Part shown: in pieces, positions 23,700 to 35,444 of the stretch | How the letters are laid out: every line of letters begins with the position of its first letter | Numbering within the stretch: the first letter of the stretch is position 1 | Source: Morinoia aosen | Taxonomy: Eukaryota; Arthropoda; Malacostraca; Amphipoda; Talitridae | DNA length: 64,000 nucleotides | Assembly (NCBI GenBank): GCA_030386875.1 | Contig: CM059563.1 | Span: 46,902,102-46,966,101, forward strand | Direction of reading: 5' to 3' | The notes under the pieces: generated by a model | Database searches by the model: none | The model's input: the letters and a program-made list of their open reading frames with translations, nothing else | What the model was told of the DNA's origin: nothing | Position numbers and translations under genes: made by a program

Positions 23700-23945
23700 A
23701 TAACTCGACAAATGCCGCGTATGAAATATCAGAAAAAACAGCAGCGTAAGAACGGGAAGTGGCGCTGCACGGGCCGGTCCCTCGCGCACATTTGCATTCC
23801 GGGTGCGCGGACGAGGCGCTCGTATTTATGAATTGGGCGAGCCTAAGAATTGCCATTGTTTATTTGGGGCCAAGACTTGAGCGAACTAAAGTGGGGCGTT
23901 CAAATAAACAGCAGCCTCGCGATTTACGGCGGGCCTCTCGGAAAT
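23700..23945. other. GC-rich unique block with octamer-, SOX- and forkhead-like sites
   Basis: A non-repetitive GC-rich island. Near 23790 it contains catttgcattc (octamer-like). Near 23827 it has atttatgaa, and near 23854 ccattgtttatttgg, in which a CATTGT SOX-type core overlaps a TGTTTAT forkhead-type core. Several such cores within 80 bp of CpG-rich sequence are compatible with a regulatory element. Short overlapping frames on both strands are not recognised. Confidence 0.25.
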
Positions 23946-24180
23946 AGGGTGTGGATCGTAAATAATTACCTGGTATTGCAGCGGAAATACGGGGTGGATT
24001 TTAAATAATTACCTTGCAGTGGAAATACGGGGTGGATTGTAAATAATTATCTGGTATTGCAGTGGAAATACAGTGGGGATTTTTAATAATTGACTGGTGT
24101 CGTAAGGAAAAGTGGTGTGGATTATAAATAATAACCCAGTTTAGAGGAAATGCAGAAAACAATTACCTGGTGAGATAGTT
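23945..24180. repeat. tandem repeat, unit about 45 bp, 4-5 copies
   Basis: The blocks taaataattacctgg, tattgcagtggaaatac and ggggtggatt alternate. One unit has lost the ctggtatt part. Copies decay toward the right end. The array abuts the GC-rich block on its left. Confidence 0.8.
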
Positions 24181-24189
24181 GTAATAATG

Positions 24190-25980
24190 GTGGTTGTAAT
24201 AGGGGAATAGTGAGCAAGAATATTAACTGGCAAAGAGCTAACATTTTAAAAAATTAATCAGTAGAAGTAGCATATTTTCACCGGGATATTTTGTCAGGAA
24301 GTATTCCCTTGAAAGGGAAACCAGGTTGAATTTGTAACGCTAAATTAAAGAGGTACAGACCTCGTGTAAAGAAACGTTCATAAAAATGTAAAATGTGACG
24401 CAAATTGAGCGATAAGTCGTTGTAAGTGAATGCAATACAGAATGGAGATGAAAATAGAGTTGCCTGAAGTTGTCAAACTAAATTTGAAAAGTGTAAATAC
24501 AATACGAGACAAAATGGTTGAAAACAGTGACTGATATGTTGTAGAACTCTGTGAAACCCGAAAATAAATAAAAATATACTCTTAAAAATTGTACCGCACG
24601 AACAATTGCATTGTTTATGAGGGCTTTCATTCCACTCAATGAGAAAATCAAAACCATTATCTGAAACACCTTCAAAAAATTACTCTCAAAACTTGGAATG
24701 AAGTACAAAGTAATTGTTCCAACACATAATGCTGGGAAATTTTGTTCAATCGAGTTCCATTTCATAAAAAAGAAAAGAACGAAAAACCTTATACTAATAC
24801 TCAAGCTAAAATATGAAATAATTATTATCATCGAATACCCAATCATTTTGCACATTTATTTTTCGCAGATAAATAAACTTATATCAAGTTTAGCATTCTG
24901 CTAGAGCCGAACTCAAAATACAAGAAAAAACACGGTAAGATTTGGAAGGAAGAAGTACAGTTGTCCACACGTGATCGGAGGGACATTTTAGCATAATCTC
25001 CGGAGACAGGAGCAGGAATGCAAAGACCGCGACAGTCCGCACCGCTCAGGCCGGGATCCCTGCGTCTTGACGCACCAAATCTCGACGCTATGAATGAATT
25101 GCCCTGATTTGCACCGGTCTACTTCTTCGAGACGTCCGCAGCAGCTACCGCGTGTGTGTTGTGAATTTTGAATAAAATGATGCTGTGCGGTAAATATGAA
25201 AACAAACTTTCGCACCTTTAACACATTCCCTGCGTTTCCGCGACTGTTAGTGGTTTGGTTAGCTTGTAAATAGCAGCACAGGGAAATCGATTTCCGAGCT
25301 TGAATATATTTTAATTTTCCCTAATGTTTATGAAAATTACAATTGTACGATAACATTTTACCTCGTATGATCTCAATTAATTTTTAATATGTCGGGAAAC
25401 AGACCAAATGTCGTGCTATTATACCAGCACTTAAATGGGCAATTTACCGGTTGGTACACATATGGCCCAATACGCAGGGCACGTGTTAACTTTTGAAATA
25501 GAGTAACAATAGTAGTGATTGGAGAAAGCTTCGAAGTCGGTCAATCGCACGGCTCGAAGAACGGCATTTATTGACATGATGAAATGTTTTACTAACATCT
25601 CTGATAAATATCCAAACAAGGGTAGCAAAAATTAAACATCCCATTTCTTCAGAACCATCACCCTGTGGACTATCGAATACCGACGAGAAAACATGACCAT
25701 GTTATTCAGAAGTATGTACATTGCTATTTTCCAGTATATGCAAAACATTTAGGAACTTGCAAGCTTTTTTCAATCAAGCACCAACGTAATGTGAAGTAAA
25801 GCATTCAAAAAAATAACGATCATCAGCGAATTACTGTTGATAAATTATAGATCCCTTAATGAAAGCAACAGAAAATACTGAAAAGGAACGTGAACGATCA
25901 AGGAAAACCAAGAAATTCCCCAAGAAAAAAAAAGAGTCGTAATATCACATTTTCACAGCACAATGAATGTCGACATCAAG
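24190..25980. other. AT-rich unique sequence, no gene seen
   Basis: No repeats are recognised. A 125-codon minus-strand frame (24478-24855) is rich in F, I and S, as AT-rich DNA gives by chance, and matches no family I know. A GC-balanced patch lies at 24960-25150. Confidence 0.4.
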
Positions 25981-25982
25981 TG

Positions 25983-26290
25983 TCACCCTCCACCGAGTAG
26001 AACTCCATCGATGACCCGCAGTGCCGCAGTCAGATAGACATGGGACATAAAACAAGTCATTGAGCCCCAATACACGACACTAGCACGCCCCAGCACACCA
26101 GGAATCTCATAGGCAGTTATCACTGGCCAGATACGAGGACGGAGGAGCGAGCGTGCGGCACGAGCGAGACCACCGCACCTGCGGATAACCGGAGCATAAA
26201 CCTGGGCCCGGATAGGGACGCGCATAGATGATGCGGTGGCGGGTACTGCGCGTCGTGTAGAGTGTGGAGTGTTGGGGCGTTCATGCACAC
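25983..26290. other. CpG- and GC-rich block with a 101-codon minus-strand frame
   Basis: This stands out from its AT-rich flanks. It has many CpGs and one open minus-strand frame across its whole length (25983-26288, arginine- and alanine-rich, as GC-rich DNA tends to give). I recognise no domain. It may be a CpG-island-like regulatory block, a small exon, or chance. Confidence 0.2.
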
Positions 26291-26432
26291 ACTGGCAACA
26301 CCTGCAACTGCTCTAACAATGGAAAATTTATTAGGCTGTAGAAAGAAAATTTTCCCATTTGTTACGTATACGTCCCCTTCTGCGTAGATGAATTTGAAAT
26401 CGTTGTTCGCAAAAATTAATTTTCCACAAAAA

Positions 26433-26782
26433 AGGATTGATTATAAATTAGTTTAAGCTTCCTTGACAACAATAAAAATGTTCAAAAAGAGAAGGATGAA
26501 CACTATTAAGTATGAAATTAAGAGAACGCGAAATCCATGCACAAGGGGTGTTCTCGCATAGGATCCCGAGCGCATAGAAACAGGAAGCTGAGAATGAATA
26601 TTGTGAAACAAGATAAAAGTTAAAGAATAAAGTCAGAGGTGCTGGAAAACAAGACATCGGTAAACCAAAAAGATGGTCCTCAGCAAAAGAAAAAATATAT
26701 TATGTCAACAAAAAGGCCTACTCAACTCTCAGCTAGAGACCTGATATTTTCCCCCTAGGAATGCTGATTGGCATTTCTTAGA
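26433..26782 (-). mobile_element. retroposon family A copy
   Basis: The left edge is ggattgattataaattag, the GATT-type tail. Then come gtttaagcttccttgac, the gagaaggatgaacac block, aattaagagaacgcgaaatc, cataggatcccgagcgcata, aagataaaagttaaagaata, ggcctactcaac, and cccctaggaatgctgatt. The right end fades near 26782 without the cctgagggg block, so the 5' end is probably truncated or diverged. No target-site duplication is evident. Confidence 0.75.
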
Positions 26783-26787
26783 CTATT

Positions 26788-26920
26788 AAACACACACCCA
26801 GAGCTCGATGCACACACGCCCAAAGTTCGACAAACACACACAGCTCGACAAGCACACAAACTCATACACACACAGCGCGACAGACCCACAGCTCGACAAA
26901 AGATCACAGCGCACATCGCG
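26788..26920. repeat. degenerate cacaca and ctcgac tandem repeat
   Basis: The alternating blocks acacacac and cagctcgacaa (with gctcgatg and gttcgaca variants) recur every 20-27 bp, directly to the right of a retroposon end. Both strands are open over about 100-139 codons, which reflects the repeat and not a gene. Confidence 0.6.
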
Positions 26921-26924
26921 ACTT

Positions 26925-28890
26925 CGTATAAAACTCTTACCCCGCACGACGCACGGAAATGAGCCCCATTCTAGCCGCATAACTTGCGATGTTTGGCGCA
27001 GTTTTTGCGCTCGGAATTTTGCAATGCAGGGCTGGAATTTCGAGTGTAAATTAGACTGCTTTTGTTTTGCCTCTGGCGACAACAGCACGAACTTTTCTCG
27101 GTCGTCCTGTGACGCAAAAGTTCAAAGATATGCAGTGTTTCTTTTAATAAAGACACTCGTTATTGAAGGGCCTAAGAATCTTATTCTTTCTCGGATCGAA
27201 AAACATGAAAATGAGGACGCAAATTAGCATTATATCTTATAAGTTTATGCTAGCAATGCAATGAATTCGAAAACGATCGCCAGATATTGCAGGAAACGTT
27301 CCGACGAATTAAAACGAATAGTATATCCCAAATTAGAAATATATCAATAAGAAATTTAACCAAATGTTTCTTACAGACCATATTTAAAGTTCTTTTTTTA
27401 AGCTCAAGTCGAACTAACACACTTATTCATCAGTCAGAAAACAATTATCGGGCATAAAAAATTAAGCTTATCCAACAATAAATTGAGTCAAAAACTTGTA
27501 AAACGCTGATTCATTCACAAAAAATCAAGGGTAAAGAAAGGATAAAACATGAGTTGAGGATGCCGAAGAAATGATCCTACGCTCGGCAACGAAGTTAAAG
27601 GCAAGGATTTGCGAAGTTAAGGGCCAGTGCGGGGCGCCCACTCAAATGGAGCATCAAGTCCGACAATTGTAATCCAATTTTGAAACTGTAACTTGCAGAC
27701 GATGCTCGCCTCGTTTCTTAATGACGCGTTAAATTCCCTCCATGCTAAACAGTGAAACGAAATTCTTATTGAATTTCAGGAGCGCTTAAATGAACAATAA
27801 CTGCTGCCGATTCAAAGGACGATTTTCAGGTGCGTTTTCACTTTTATTTTATATACGGGTGTGTTATATTTTACGAAACGAAATATTTCAAGCGCTCAAA
27901 TGCATCCATTTGAAAATAATGACTATTTTCTACAGCCAAAAGGTCAGTAAACCATTCAGAATTAAATAAGTCTACTCATTTATGTCAATTGAGAATATTT
28001 GTATTTTTAGACGAATAACGTGGAGCAAACCAAAGCCTTGAACTCCTATAATGAATATTGACACTACACATAAACAGTAATCAGTTATTAAACATGATAT
28101 CAAGTGAAGAAAGCTATATGTATGTTCGAGACGAAGTTGACCTTTCATACATGTAGCGTTTCATCGACACCAGTAAACACTCAGCGGCGTAAGTTCTTCG
28201 GTAATTGGATGCTTGTACCACAACATTTCTTGCAACAAGAATTACGATCTCTTTCGATAGCTGATTTTGTGCAAGTAATCAGGCTTTTTGCGCATTACTT
28301 CTAAGGTCGCACTGGCATTCTTTCTCGCCTGAAAACCTGAGATTTGCGTCTCTGACGGGCAATTTAGAAGTCCTCAAGACTAGTTCACCGTGAGAGCCGC
28401 TGATTTGCTTCATTTGCTCTGGTTTTTCAAATATCCAAGATTAGAAAACTTTGATGTTCGATCATGATCTGGCATGCCAATTGCTCTCGTATTAATACCC
28501 AATGACTTGTTCTCTTTGTTCTTCAGTTTCGACAGAACCCAAAACCAATTTGGAAAAATTTTACCTTGCTTGTAAATGCTGTTCCCAAGACGCTTCGAAT
28601 ACTGTTTCTACTATTCACTCATGTAGAGCCTTCATTTAACGAGTACATTACCTTCTGTGCACATTTTTACGGAAGATGTTTCAGTTATTGTTTATACCGA
28701 ATCAGCGCACATGTTCTAATTAATGTTTGGTCCAAAGGGTTTCTCAATTGTGGTTCAATTCTTTCTCAGGCACCGTCCTAATTGTTATGTTGTTCTCTTC
28801 AATTGTTTTAAGTGTATTCTCAGACTCAGACAGTTTTACCTTTTCTTTACTTAGGATTCTTCCGTTGATTCAACAATTTGACTGCGACAA
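26925..28890. other. unique sequence with one GC-richer patch
   Basis: Mostly AT-rich. The patch at about 27560-27730 is more GC-balanced and non-repetitive and might be conserved non-coding DNA. Frames of 66-82 codons at 28104-28975 are not recognised. Near 28769 the string tttctcaggcaccg resembles a decayed unit of the 34-bp array further right. Confidence 0.4.
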
Positions 28891-28892
28891 GA

Positions 28893-29097
28893 GCCGCTGG
28901 TTGTCACGGAGGGGGTTTCATAACGTTGCTGACCGACCAGCAGCCAAAAACTCAATCTTTCTGAATACTGTATGAAAACTAAATGAAAGCATGATTTAGA
29001 TGGGGGTTTGCTGTTTTAAAAATGGCTTGCAGCGTTTGACTTTAAATTTAAGGTTAAAAATTGAACTTCAGTTTAACGCATCGCAGTCAGCGCGTTC
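28893..29097 (+). repeat. dispersed repeat R2, copy 1
   Basis: A stretch of about 200 bp shares a collinear series of blocks with 36130-36330: ttcataacg and gctgaccgacc, a ctcaat block, aactaaatgaaagc, tttgactttaaa, gaacttcagtttaac, and a tcgcagt block. Identity is roughly 70 percent by eye. It lies immediately before the 34-bp array. Element type unknown, and there is no coding capacity. Confidence 0.6.
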
Positions 29098-29127
29098 GAA
29101 GTTCTGCAGCATGTTCTGAGGTGTATT

Positions 29128-29720
29128 CTTCACTTTGTTTTCAGGCGCCGTTTTAATACTTACTCAATTTGTTTTCAGGCGCCGTTTTACTGCTTGCTCA
29201 GTTTATTTTCAGGCGCCGTTTTACTGCTTGCTCAGTTTGTTTTCAGGCGCCGTTTTACTGCTTGCTCAGTTTATTTTTAGGCGCCGTTTTACTGCTTGCT
29301 CAGTTTATTTTCAGGCGCCGTTTTACTGCTTGCTCAGTTTGTTTTCAGGCGCCGTTTTACTGCTTGCTCAGTTTGTTTTCAGGCGCCGTTTTACTGCTTG
29401 CTCAGTTTGTTTTCAGGCGCCGTTTTACTGCTTGCTCAGTTTATTTTCAGGCGACGTTTTACTGCTTGCTCAGTTTATTTTCAGGCGCCGTTTTACTGCT
29501 TGCTCAGTTTGTTTTCAGGCGCCGTTTTACTGCTTGCTCAGTTTGTTTTCAGGCGCCGTTTTACTGCTTGCTCAGTTTATTTTCAGGCGCCGTTTTACTG
29601 CTTGCTCAGTTTATTTTCAGGCGCCGTTTTACTGCTTGCTCAGTTTGTTTTCAGGCGCCGTTTTACTGCTTGCTCAGTTTAATTTCAGGCGCCGTCTTGC
29701 TCAGTTTGTTCTCAGGTGCT
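29128..29720 (+). repeat. 34-bp minisatellite, about 17 copies, splice-acceptor-like units
   Basis: Each unit holds cgccgttttactgcttgctc followed by agtttattttcagg (or agtttgttttcagg). Copies are nearly identical, and the array decays at both ends. Every unit carries a T-rich tract ending in ttttcag|g, which fits the consensus of a eukaryotic 3' splice site on the plus strand, with an upstream ttttactgct that could serve as a branch point. Because 34 is one more than a multiple of three, all three plus-strand frames remain open (128-229 codons). These are repeat artefacts, not a recognised protein. Confidence 0.95.
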
Positions 29721-29724
29721 TTTC

Positions 29725-30035
29725 TAATTGTCGATCAGCAGAGGGCGGCAGGACAAATCGCCTAATCAGAGAATGGACTTCCCCTGAACGCTGCAGCACA
29801 AGCCGCCCAAAACAAGATTTATGACTCATTCATGAGGCAAGGAGCGTTCAGCAGGCGACCAAGTGTTCCACTTCGCCTCTACGCTCTAGCGCCAGCTGCC
29901 CAGCGTCCAGTTATTTCAAGTTTAATGAAGTGAAAAAAAAATTGAAAAAAAATTAATTAGTGGGAGCGAAAGAAAAAGGTCAAGAAATTAAGGAATTCGT
30001 AGGAATAGGTGAAATTGAATCGGGCGAAAATAGTG
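29725..30035. other. unique spacer, no gene seen
   Basis: A GC-balanced piece (29725-29920) is followed by A-rich DNA. Nothing is recognised. Confidence 0.4.
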
Positions 30036-30039
30036 CAGC

Positions 30040-30240
30040 CGAAGAAGTTGGTGTGACTTTAGAAATTGAAGGAGTTCGAAGAATTGAAATATTTTAAGAA
30101 GCTGAAAATTCAATTTGATAAATTTTAAGACGCTAGAAAATATGAAGAAGCTAAAGAATTTGAAAAGCTGAAGAATTTGAAGACGCTAAATAATTAGAAA
30201 AGCCCAAAAATTTAAAGAACTTGAAGAACATAAAGGAGTT
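30040..30240. repeat. A-rich degenerate repeat (gaagaatttgaa type)
   Basis: Blocks such as gaagctaaagaatttgaaaa and gctgaagaatttgaagacgc recur with a spacing of about 18-20 bp, increasingly decayed toward the edges. Confidence 0.6.
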
Positions 30241-30244
30241 TCTG

Positions 30245-32280
30245 GGCACAAACACAAGTGTTGTTTCATAGGGCTAAATATATGCACTTTTTAAAATTAA
30301 GAAAATTGTTTATACCCAACTCTAAATTAATTTTCACGAGAATATCTTCACAATACTTTAATATCTTAGCAACAAAAAGAGTTTCAGCAATATTTTAGAA
30401 TGTGCGAGACAGCTACCGTGATGTCAGTTGAGAACCCAACTAAACTTGTGACAACGAGCTAACATTAAAATATCTTGTTGGTACCACAGTTCGGTTTTAA
30501 ATACCATGACGATGCTCAATATTTTTTGTGTTTATAAAAGGGAGAGATCGGTGACCAAAAATTCGAGGGTGAAAAGTTTACTCTTGATAAAAACACTCGC
30601 TATAAAAATAGATTCAATGCTCGATTATTTTTATGTTTTACTGATAGCCCTCTCACTTCGTTTACTTGCGCATGTTACTAGAATAATTAGAGGTTATACT
30701 GCACGTTTTCCCTTGAAATTCTAGACGAATAACGAAATGGGCTTTAGAAATCTTAGTCGATAATAGAAGACATTTTAAGAATTACTACATGGGAGATATA
30801 AATTTTCGTAAATTACAGGTAGGACATAAACGTATATAGAATAACATAAAATTTTATATGAAGATGAGACCAAGGTTATATAATCAAGAGAAAGCAGTTT
30901 GATACAACTATTGATTTGACTAGCGTAATAAAGCGCAAAAATTTCGAAAAATACTTAAAATTGCGTGGTAGTTATTATATTTTTTCCCCATATACGAGCC
31001 ATTTATACACATTAAGGTTGTATATACTAGCCTTACATAGGGACATGAATAAAATTTAAGTAAGTTTCACAATCACGTAAAATATTCAAAATGTCTTCAA
31101 AGACATTCATACTGACGCAGTTTAAACGCGTACATACATAATAACTCACAATTTCAAGCTCATACCATATTTCTCCCTAATTCTTCTGAGAAAGTGAACA
31201 AGCCTTCTAGGCCACCATTGGATAACAAATTCCGCCGCCGTAATCGCAACCACTCTGCCAATCCGAAGACCATTAGCAGCTCCGCCCGACTGGGCCCACA
31301 ACTCTACGGAGAACATCCATAACATTTTAATTGCTCTCCCGTCCCGCAGGAACGGTGGCCGAACATTAGTTCTGCCAAAAACAGGGAATTCAAAAGCAGC
31401 TAATTATTGCGTCTCTTTTTAACGTGCGTGCTTTATGAAGTTAACAATTTTAGCAGGGAATTCCGGAATATAATGCGAGACGAACATAGGTCTCGTGAAC
31501 GAAGATTTATTTTCCCATCAGCTTCGTTAGAAAATAATCGTTCTTGAAAAAAGGGAAGCTAAAGTGCTTCAAAGAATACCCTAAAACATTTAAAATGCAG
31601 CATACATAATCCAGAAATCATTCAATCGAGCAAATGAACATTGTAGCGTGATCATGATTTTGAACAAATGAAATAATGTTAGCATAGTTGGTAGGAAACT
31701 AATATGACAACATGAAAAAACAATTGTCCATTTTATTCTTCAATCTGATCGACAAGAACAATTCTTCGTACACACCATGCCCTGTAGAGTTAACACTCAA
31801 TAAAAAATCGAAGGCTAACTGAAAAATCAGCGTTTACGGAATCTGACAAAAAAATCAACATCCGGCTGATGCCGCCGGCAATGTGCGATCGATCGTTGAG
31901 AGCGGTCTGCGCTGCCAACGTTGAAGTACGCAATTTTTTCTATTTCTTTCAAGACATGTTTTGCAACATGTTTACCGTGACCAGGATCATGAAAATATCT
32001 GCGAGTACAACGCACGTATTAGGAAATAGGATTGAATTCAAACCAGCAAGATAAAATTATAATTAAAAAAGATTTTCAATGAAATTGAAGAGAAGCGTTG
32101 TAATAAAAGTACCTGAAAGTACTTAAATTATTGGAAATATAGATAGAAGTACTCTTTTACCTTAAATTAGTGCTTGAAGATACTTGATACTTAATGCAAA
32201 TATGCTGCGGAGATGGTTAAGATCTCCGCACTTTATCCTGCATTGTACCATAAATTTGCTTTTTCTTTCACAAAACTTAC
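30245..32280. other. AT-rich unique sequence with a GC-richer patch
   Basis: No gene is seen. The patch at about 31195-31380 is GC-balanced and non-repetitive and could be conserved non-coding DNA. At 32095-32195 the motif agtactt and variants (agtacct, agtactc) recur about four times, possibly the decayed end of a DNA transposon. Confidence 0.35.
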
Positions 32281-32289
32281 ACGTGTTCC

Positions 32290-33065
32290 CTGCACAACTA
32301 TATCAACATTTCCTCCCTACCACAATACCTTGACACAAATCCCACAAATTTACCAACTGGCACAATTGTTATTACCTCAGCACAATTCTTGACACAAGCT
32401 GTACAAATTTACCCTCCGGGTATCGCTACGACGCACTTCTTGATATAAATTTTACAAATTTAACATCCGTTCGTCACCACTAATCCAATTCGTCAACACC
32501 CATCTCTTTTCCGAGTTTTTCACCACCACACACTTCTTGACACCAATCTCACAAATTTGCCTCTAGTTTGTCCCCACCGCACACTTCTTGACACAAATCT
32601 CACATATTTACCACCAGTTTGTCACCACCACACACTTCTTGACATAAATCTTATATATTTACCTCCAGTTTGTCCCCACCGCACACTTCTTGACACAAAT
32701 CTCACATATTTACCACCCTTTTGACACCACCACACACTTTTTGACACAAATCTCACGTATTTACCACCAGTTTGTCACCACCACACACTTCTTGACACAA
32801 ATCTTACATATTTACCTCCAGTTTGTCCCCACCGCACACTTCTTGACACAAATCTCACATATTTACCTCCAGTTTGTCCCCACCGCACATTTCTTGACAC
32901 AAATCTCACATATTTACCACCCTTTTGACACCACCACACACTTTTTGACACAAATCTCACGTATTTACCACCAGTTTGTCACCACCACACACTTCTTGAC
33001 ACAAATCTTACATATTTACCACCAGTGACACCACCACACACTTTTTGACAAAAATCTAACAAGTT
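32290..33065. repeat. 51-bp minisatellite with a 204-bp higher-order repeat
   Basis: The unit is built from a ccaccagtttgtcaccacca block, cacacttcttgacacaaatc and tcacatattta, 51 bp in all. Homogeneous copies run from about 32510 to 33060, with decayed ones leftward to about 32290. Variants (cctccagtttgtccccaccg, ccacccttttgacaccacca) recur in the same order. The ccacccttttgac variant lies at about 32711 and 32915, exactly 204 bp apart, which is four units. A block of four units was therefore duplicated together. Long open frames follow from 51 being a multiple of three. Confidence 0.9.
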
Positions 33066-33069
33066 TCCC

Positions 33070-34525
33070 ACCCGCGCATCGCCACCAAACCCCGACCCGC
33101 ACACAACACAGGACGCTCTCAGTCGCCCCTGGCTTGTGGTGCAGGTGCTTCCTTCTCACGCCTCTGCTCCCCGGCGATAGCAGGCTGAGACTTCAAGTAA
33201 AATCAACGCAAAAAAACAATTATAAAATTAGTTAAATGTGATGCTGATAACGTCAAATAATGGCATTTACCTTACTTTTTCTGAGTAATCATGAGCGTTT
33301 CGAAAATGTTTAAAATAGAAAAATTTAAAAAAATTGAGAAACGTTCAAACTGACTCTTAAAAATGAATAAATTATACCCACTCACTTATCAGTGCAAAAA
33401 AAATCCTGCTAAATCTTATTCTCAGAAACAAGTTTTGTTCATCCAAAGGAAAATTCGAGACTCAATAGGACTTCACACCATATAAACGTAACCTCATTTC
33501 CCGCGGCAAAAGAAGCCCCCGCCATTACAGTTCTTCACATCAAACGTTAAGAAAATAACAGAAGCAACAATTCAGGCCTTGAAGATGGAAGCTTTAAGCC
33601 TTCTTCTTCGGTTGGCTTTCGCTTTATCGACGCGAGGCGAAGCTTTACATTTTTGACAGAGAGAGAAAGCTAAAACTGTCGCAGCGGCCCGGCCTGCGAG
33701 TGAGAATTGCTGTTTCGTGTACGCGACAGAGGCGCCGGCCGGCCTACGTCGCAAGGCGGTGACTTCAATCGTCTGGGTTCTCGAAACACGGTGCTGAAGT
33801 GCAGCTTTTGGGCCGGGATATGCAAAATAAAAGAAGCGAACAAAGGCAGGAAATGTGTTGACTTCTACGGCCTAAGGAAGTGACGCGCGCTCCAAATGCG
33901 GGAATAATGATAGAAGAAAGTTTTCAGCGACTGTTCGTTCAGGAAAGCAGTACACGAATGCAAAATTACGAAATCAAAAATGTCAGAATATGGGCTTGGG
34001 ATTTAACGGGGAACGGAGGGTGAAATATAAGAAGAGAAATAAAATACCTCATGTTAACTTTACACCAGCCAACGAAAGTAAGCCAACTCGAAGATGCAAG
34101 TGATGAACGATACGAAACAACTTTTTTCCTATTTACCGACTGACTTCGCGCCGAGCGTAGAAACATGTATGATAAATAATATTGGAATATTTTTCTTCCT
34201 CAGAGGCATTCAGAGAAATGCAGATCATAAACAAAAACTGAATAAGAAGTCGGCACGCAACAATTAACCAGTGCTGAAATTTTCCGTTGCCTAAATCCAA
34301 GTAGAAACCTTGACAGAGCTCTAGTCGATTCAAAATTTTAAACTGGAGAAGTAGACTTGAGGACAGCCTTTGAATCCATGTCGTATCTGCAATGAGTCAG
34401 GGTAAGTATCTCAGGGAGGACCAGAACGGCTTCGTCAGCAAAACCAGAGAATTGTCCTGCCTTCGAAATCCCAATGCAAATGACGCTCTGCTCTTAAGAA
34501 GTCCTTATTTCTCTCTTCAAGCCAC
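33070..34525. other. unique sequence with a GC-rich patch
   Basis: The patch at about 33570-33900 is GC-rich and non-repetitive, with CpGs. The remainder is AT-rich. No frame over 66 codons and no family is recognised. Confidence 0.4.
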
Positions 34526-34529
34526 AGCG

Positions 34530-34905
34530 GTGATGGAGGGAGGGTAGATGATGGGAGGGCAGAAGGTGGCAGGGTAGAAAATGAGAGGGTAGAACATGGT
34601 AGGGTAGAACATGGTAGGGTAGAACATGGTAGGGTGGAATATGGGAGGGTGGAAAATGGGAGGGTGGAAAATGGGAGGGTGGAAAATGGGAGGGTGGAAA
34701 ATGGGAGGGTGGAAAATGGGAGGGTGGAAGATGGGAGGGTAGAAGATGGAGGGTAGAACATGGAGGGTAGAACATGGAGGGTAGAACATGGAGGGTAGAA
34801 CATGGCAGGATAGAAGATGGCAGGGTAGAAGATGGGAGGGTTGAAGATAGCAGGGTAGCCGATGAGAGGGTAGACGATGAGAGGGTATGCAATGGAGGGA
34901 TAAAC
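34530..34905. repeat. 15-17 bp G-rich minisatellite, about 23 copies
   Basis: The units are gtggaaaatgggaggg (16 bp) in the centre, and gtagaacatggtaggg and gtagaacatggagg (14-16 bp) at the sides. Variants are grouped in blocks, which suggests local expansion. The G-runs (gggaggg separated by eight bases from the next gggaggg) make quadruplex formation plausible on the plus strand. Three minus-strand frames (90-157 codons) are artefacts. Confidence 0.92.
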
Positions 34906-35092
34906 CATGGGAAAGACAACAATTGGAAAGAAGATGTTGTTTCGTGAATCTTACGCTTGTTCTTTCTCAGAGTTTAAAGTATTTCAACAGATAGATGACA
35001 AGAGCACAATTAGATACTATGATGTTACTACCGGCAAAAGGCTGGTCACAGAGCATCATTTTAATGAGAATATTTGCTTAGATTGCCATCAA

Positions 35093-35440
35093 ATTGATTA
35101 GTTTAAGACTCCCAAGACACATCAAATGCAGTTTCGAGAGTGCGAAGACAAGAGACCATTTGACATGGACTGTAAAAATCAGGGAATCTATGCACAAGCA
35201 GTCTTCCAACACAGAATACCCTGCACATAAGAACAGTAAGTTAGCAAAGAAAAGATAGAAAATAAAAATGAAATAACAAAGAAGTCGGGAAAACTAGAAG
35301 AAACAGAGTAGGCATGAAAATTAGAAGTTCCGAGTATAGCTGAGGTGCCCTTTTAGTTGCTCCTGTGCGCCAGTCCCCGTAGCATAGGATAGACAAACCT
35401 AACCAACCTAACCTGTCACCTATGAGATGGCTCTTTCTAC
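35093..35440 (-). mobile_element. retroposon family A, subfamily B copy
   Basis: The left edge attgattagtttaagactcc is the family tail end. The centre retains gagagtgcgaagacaagaga, aatctatgcacaagcagt, and agaaacagagtaggc. The right third has gccagtccccgtagca and cctaaccaacctaacctgtc, matching the divergent copy at 11.6-11.95 kb and not the standard cctgggagcgctaatt module. It is an old copy with no clear target-site duplication. Confidence 0.65.
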
Positions 35441-35444
35441 GGCA

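Noticed and set aside
29135..29824. A 229-codon hydrophobic, membrane-like repeat protein
   Set aside because: It arises from a 34-bp unit with all three plus-strand frames open. There is no start or end logic and the frames are equivalent.
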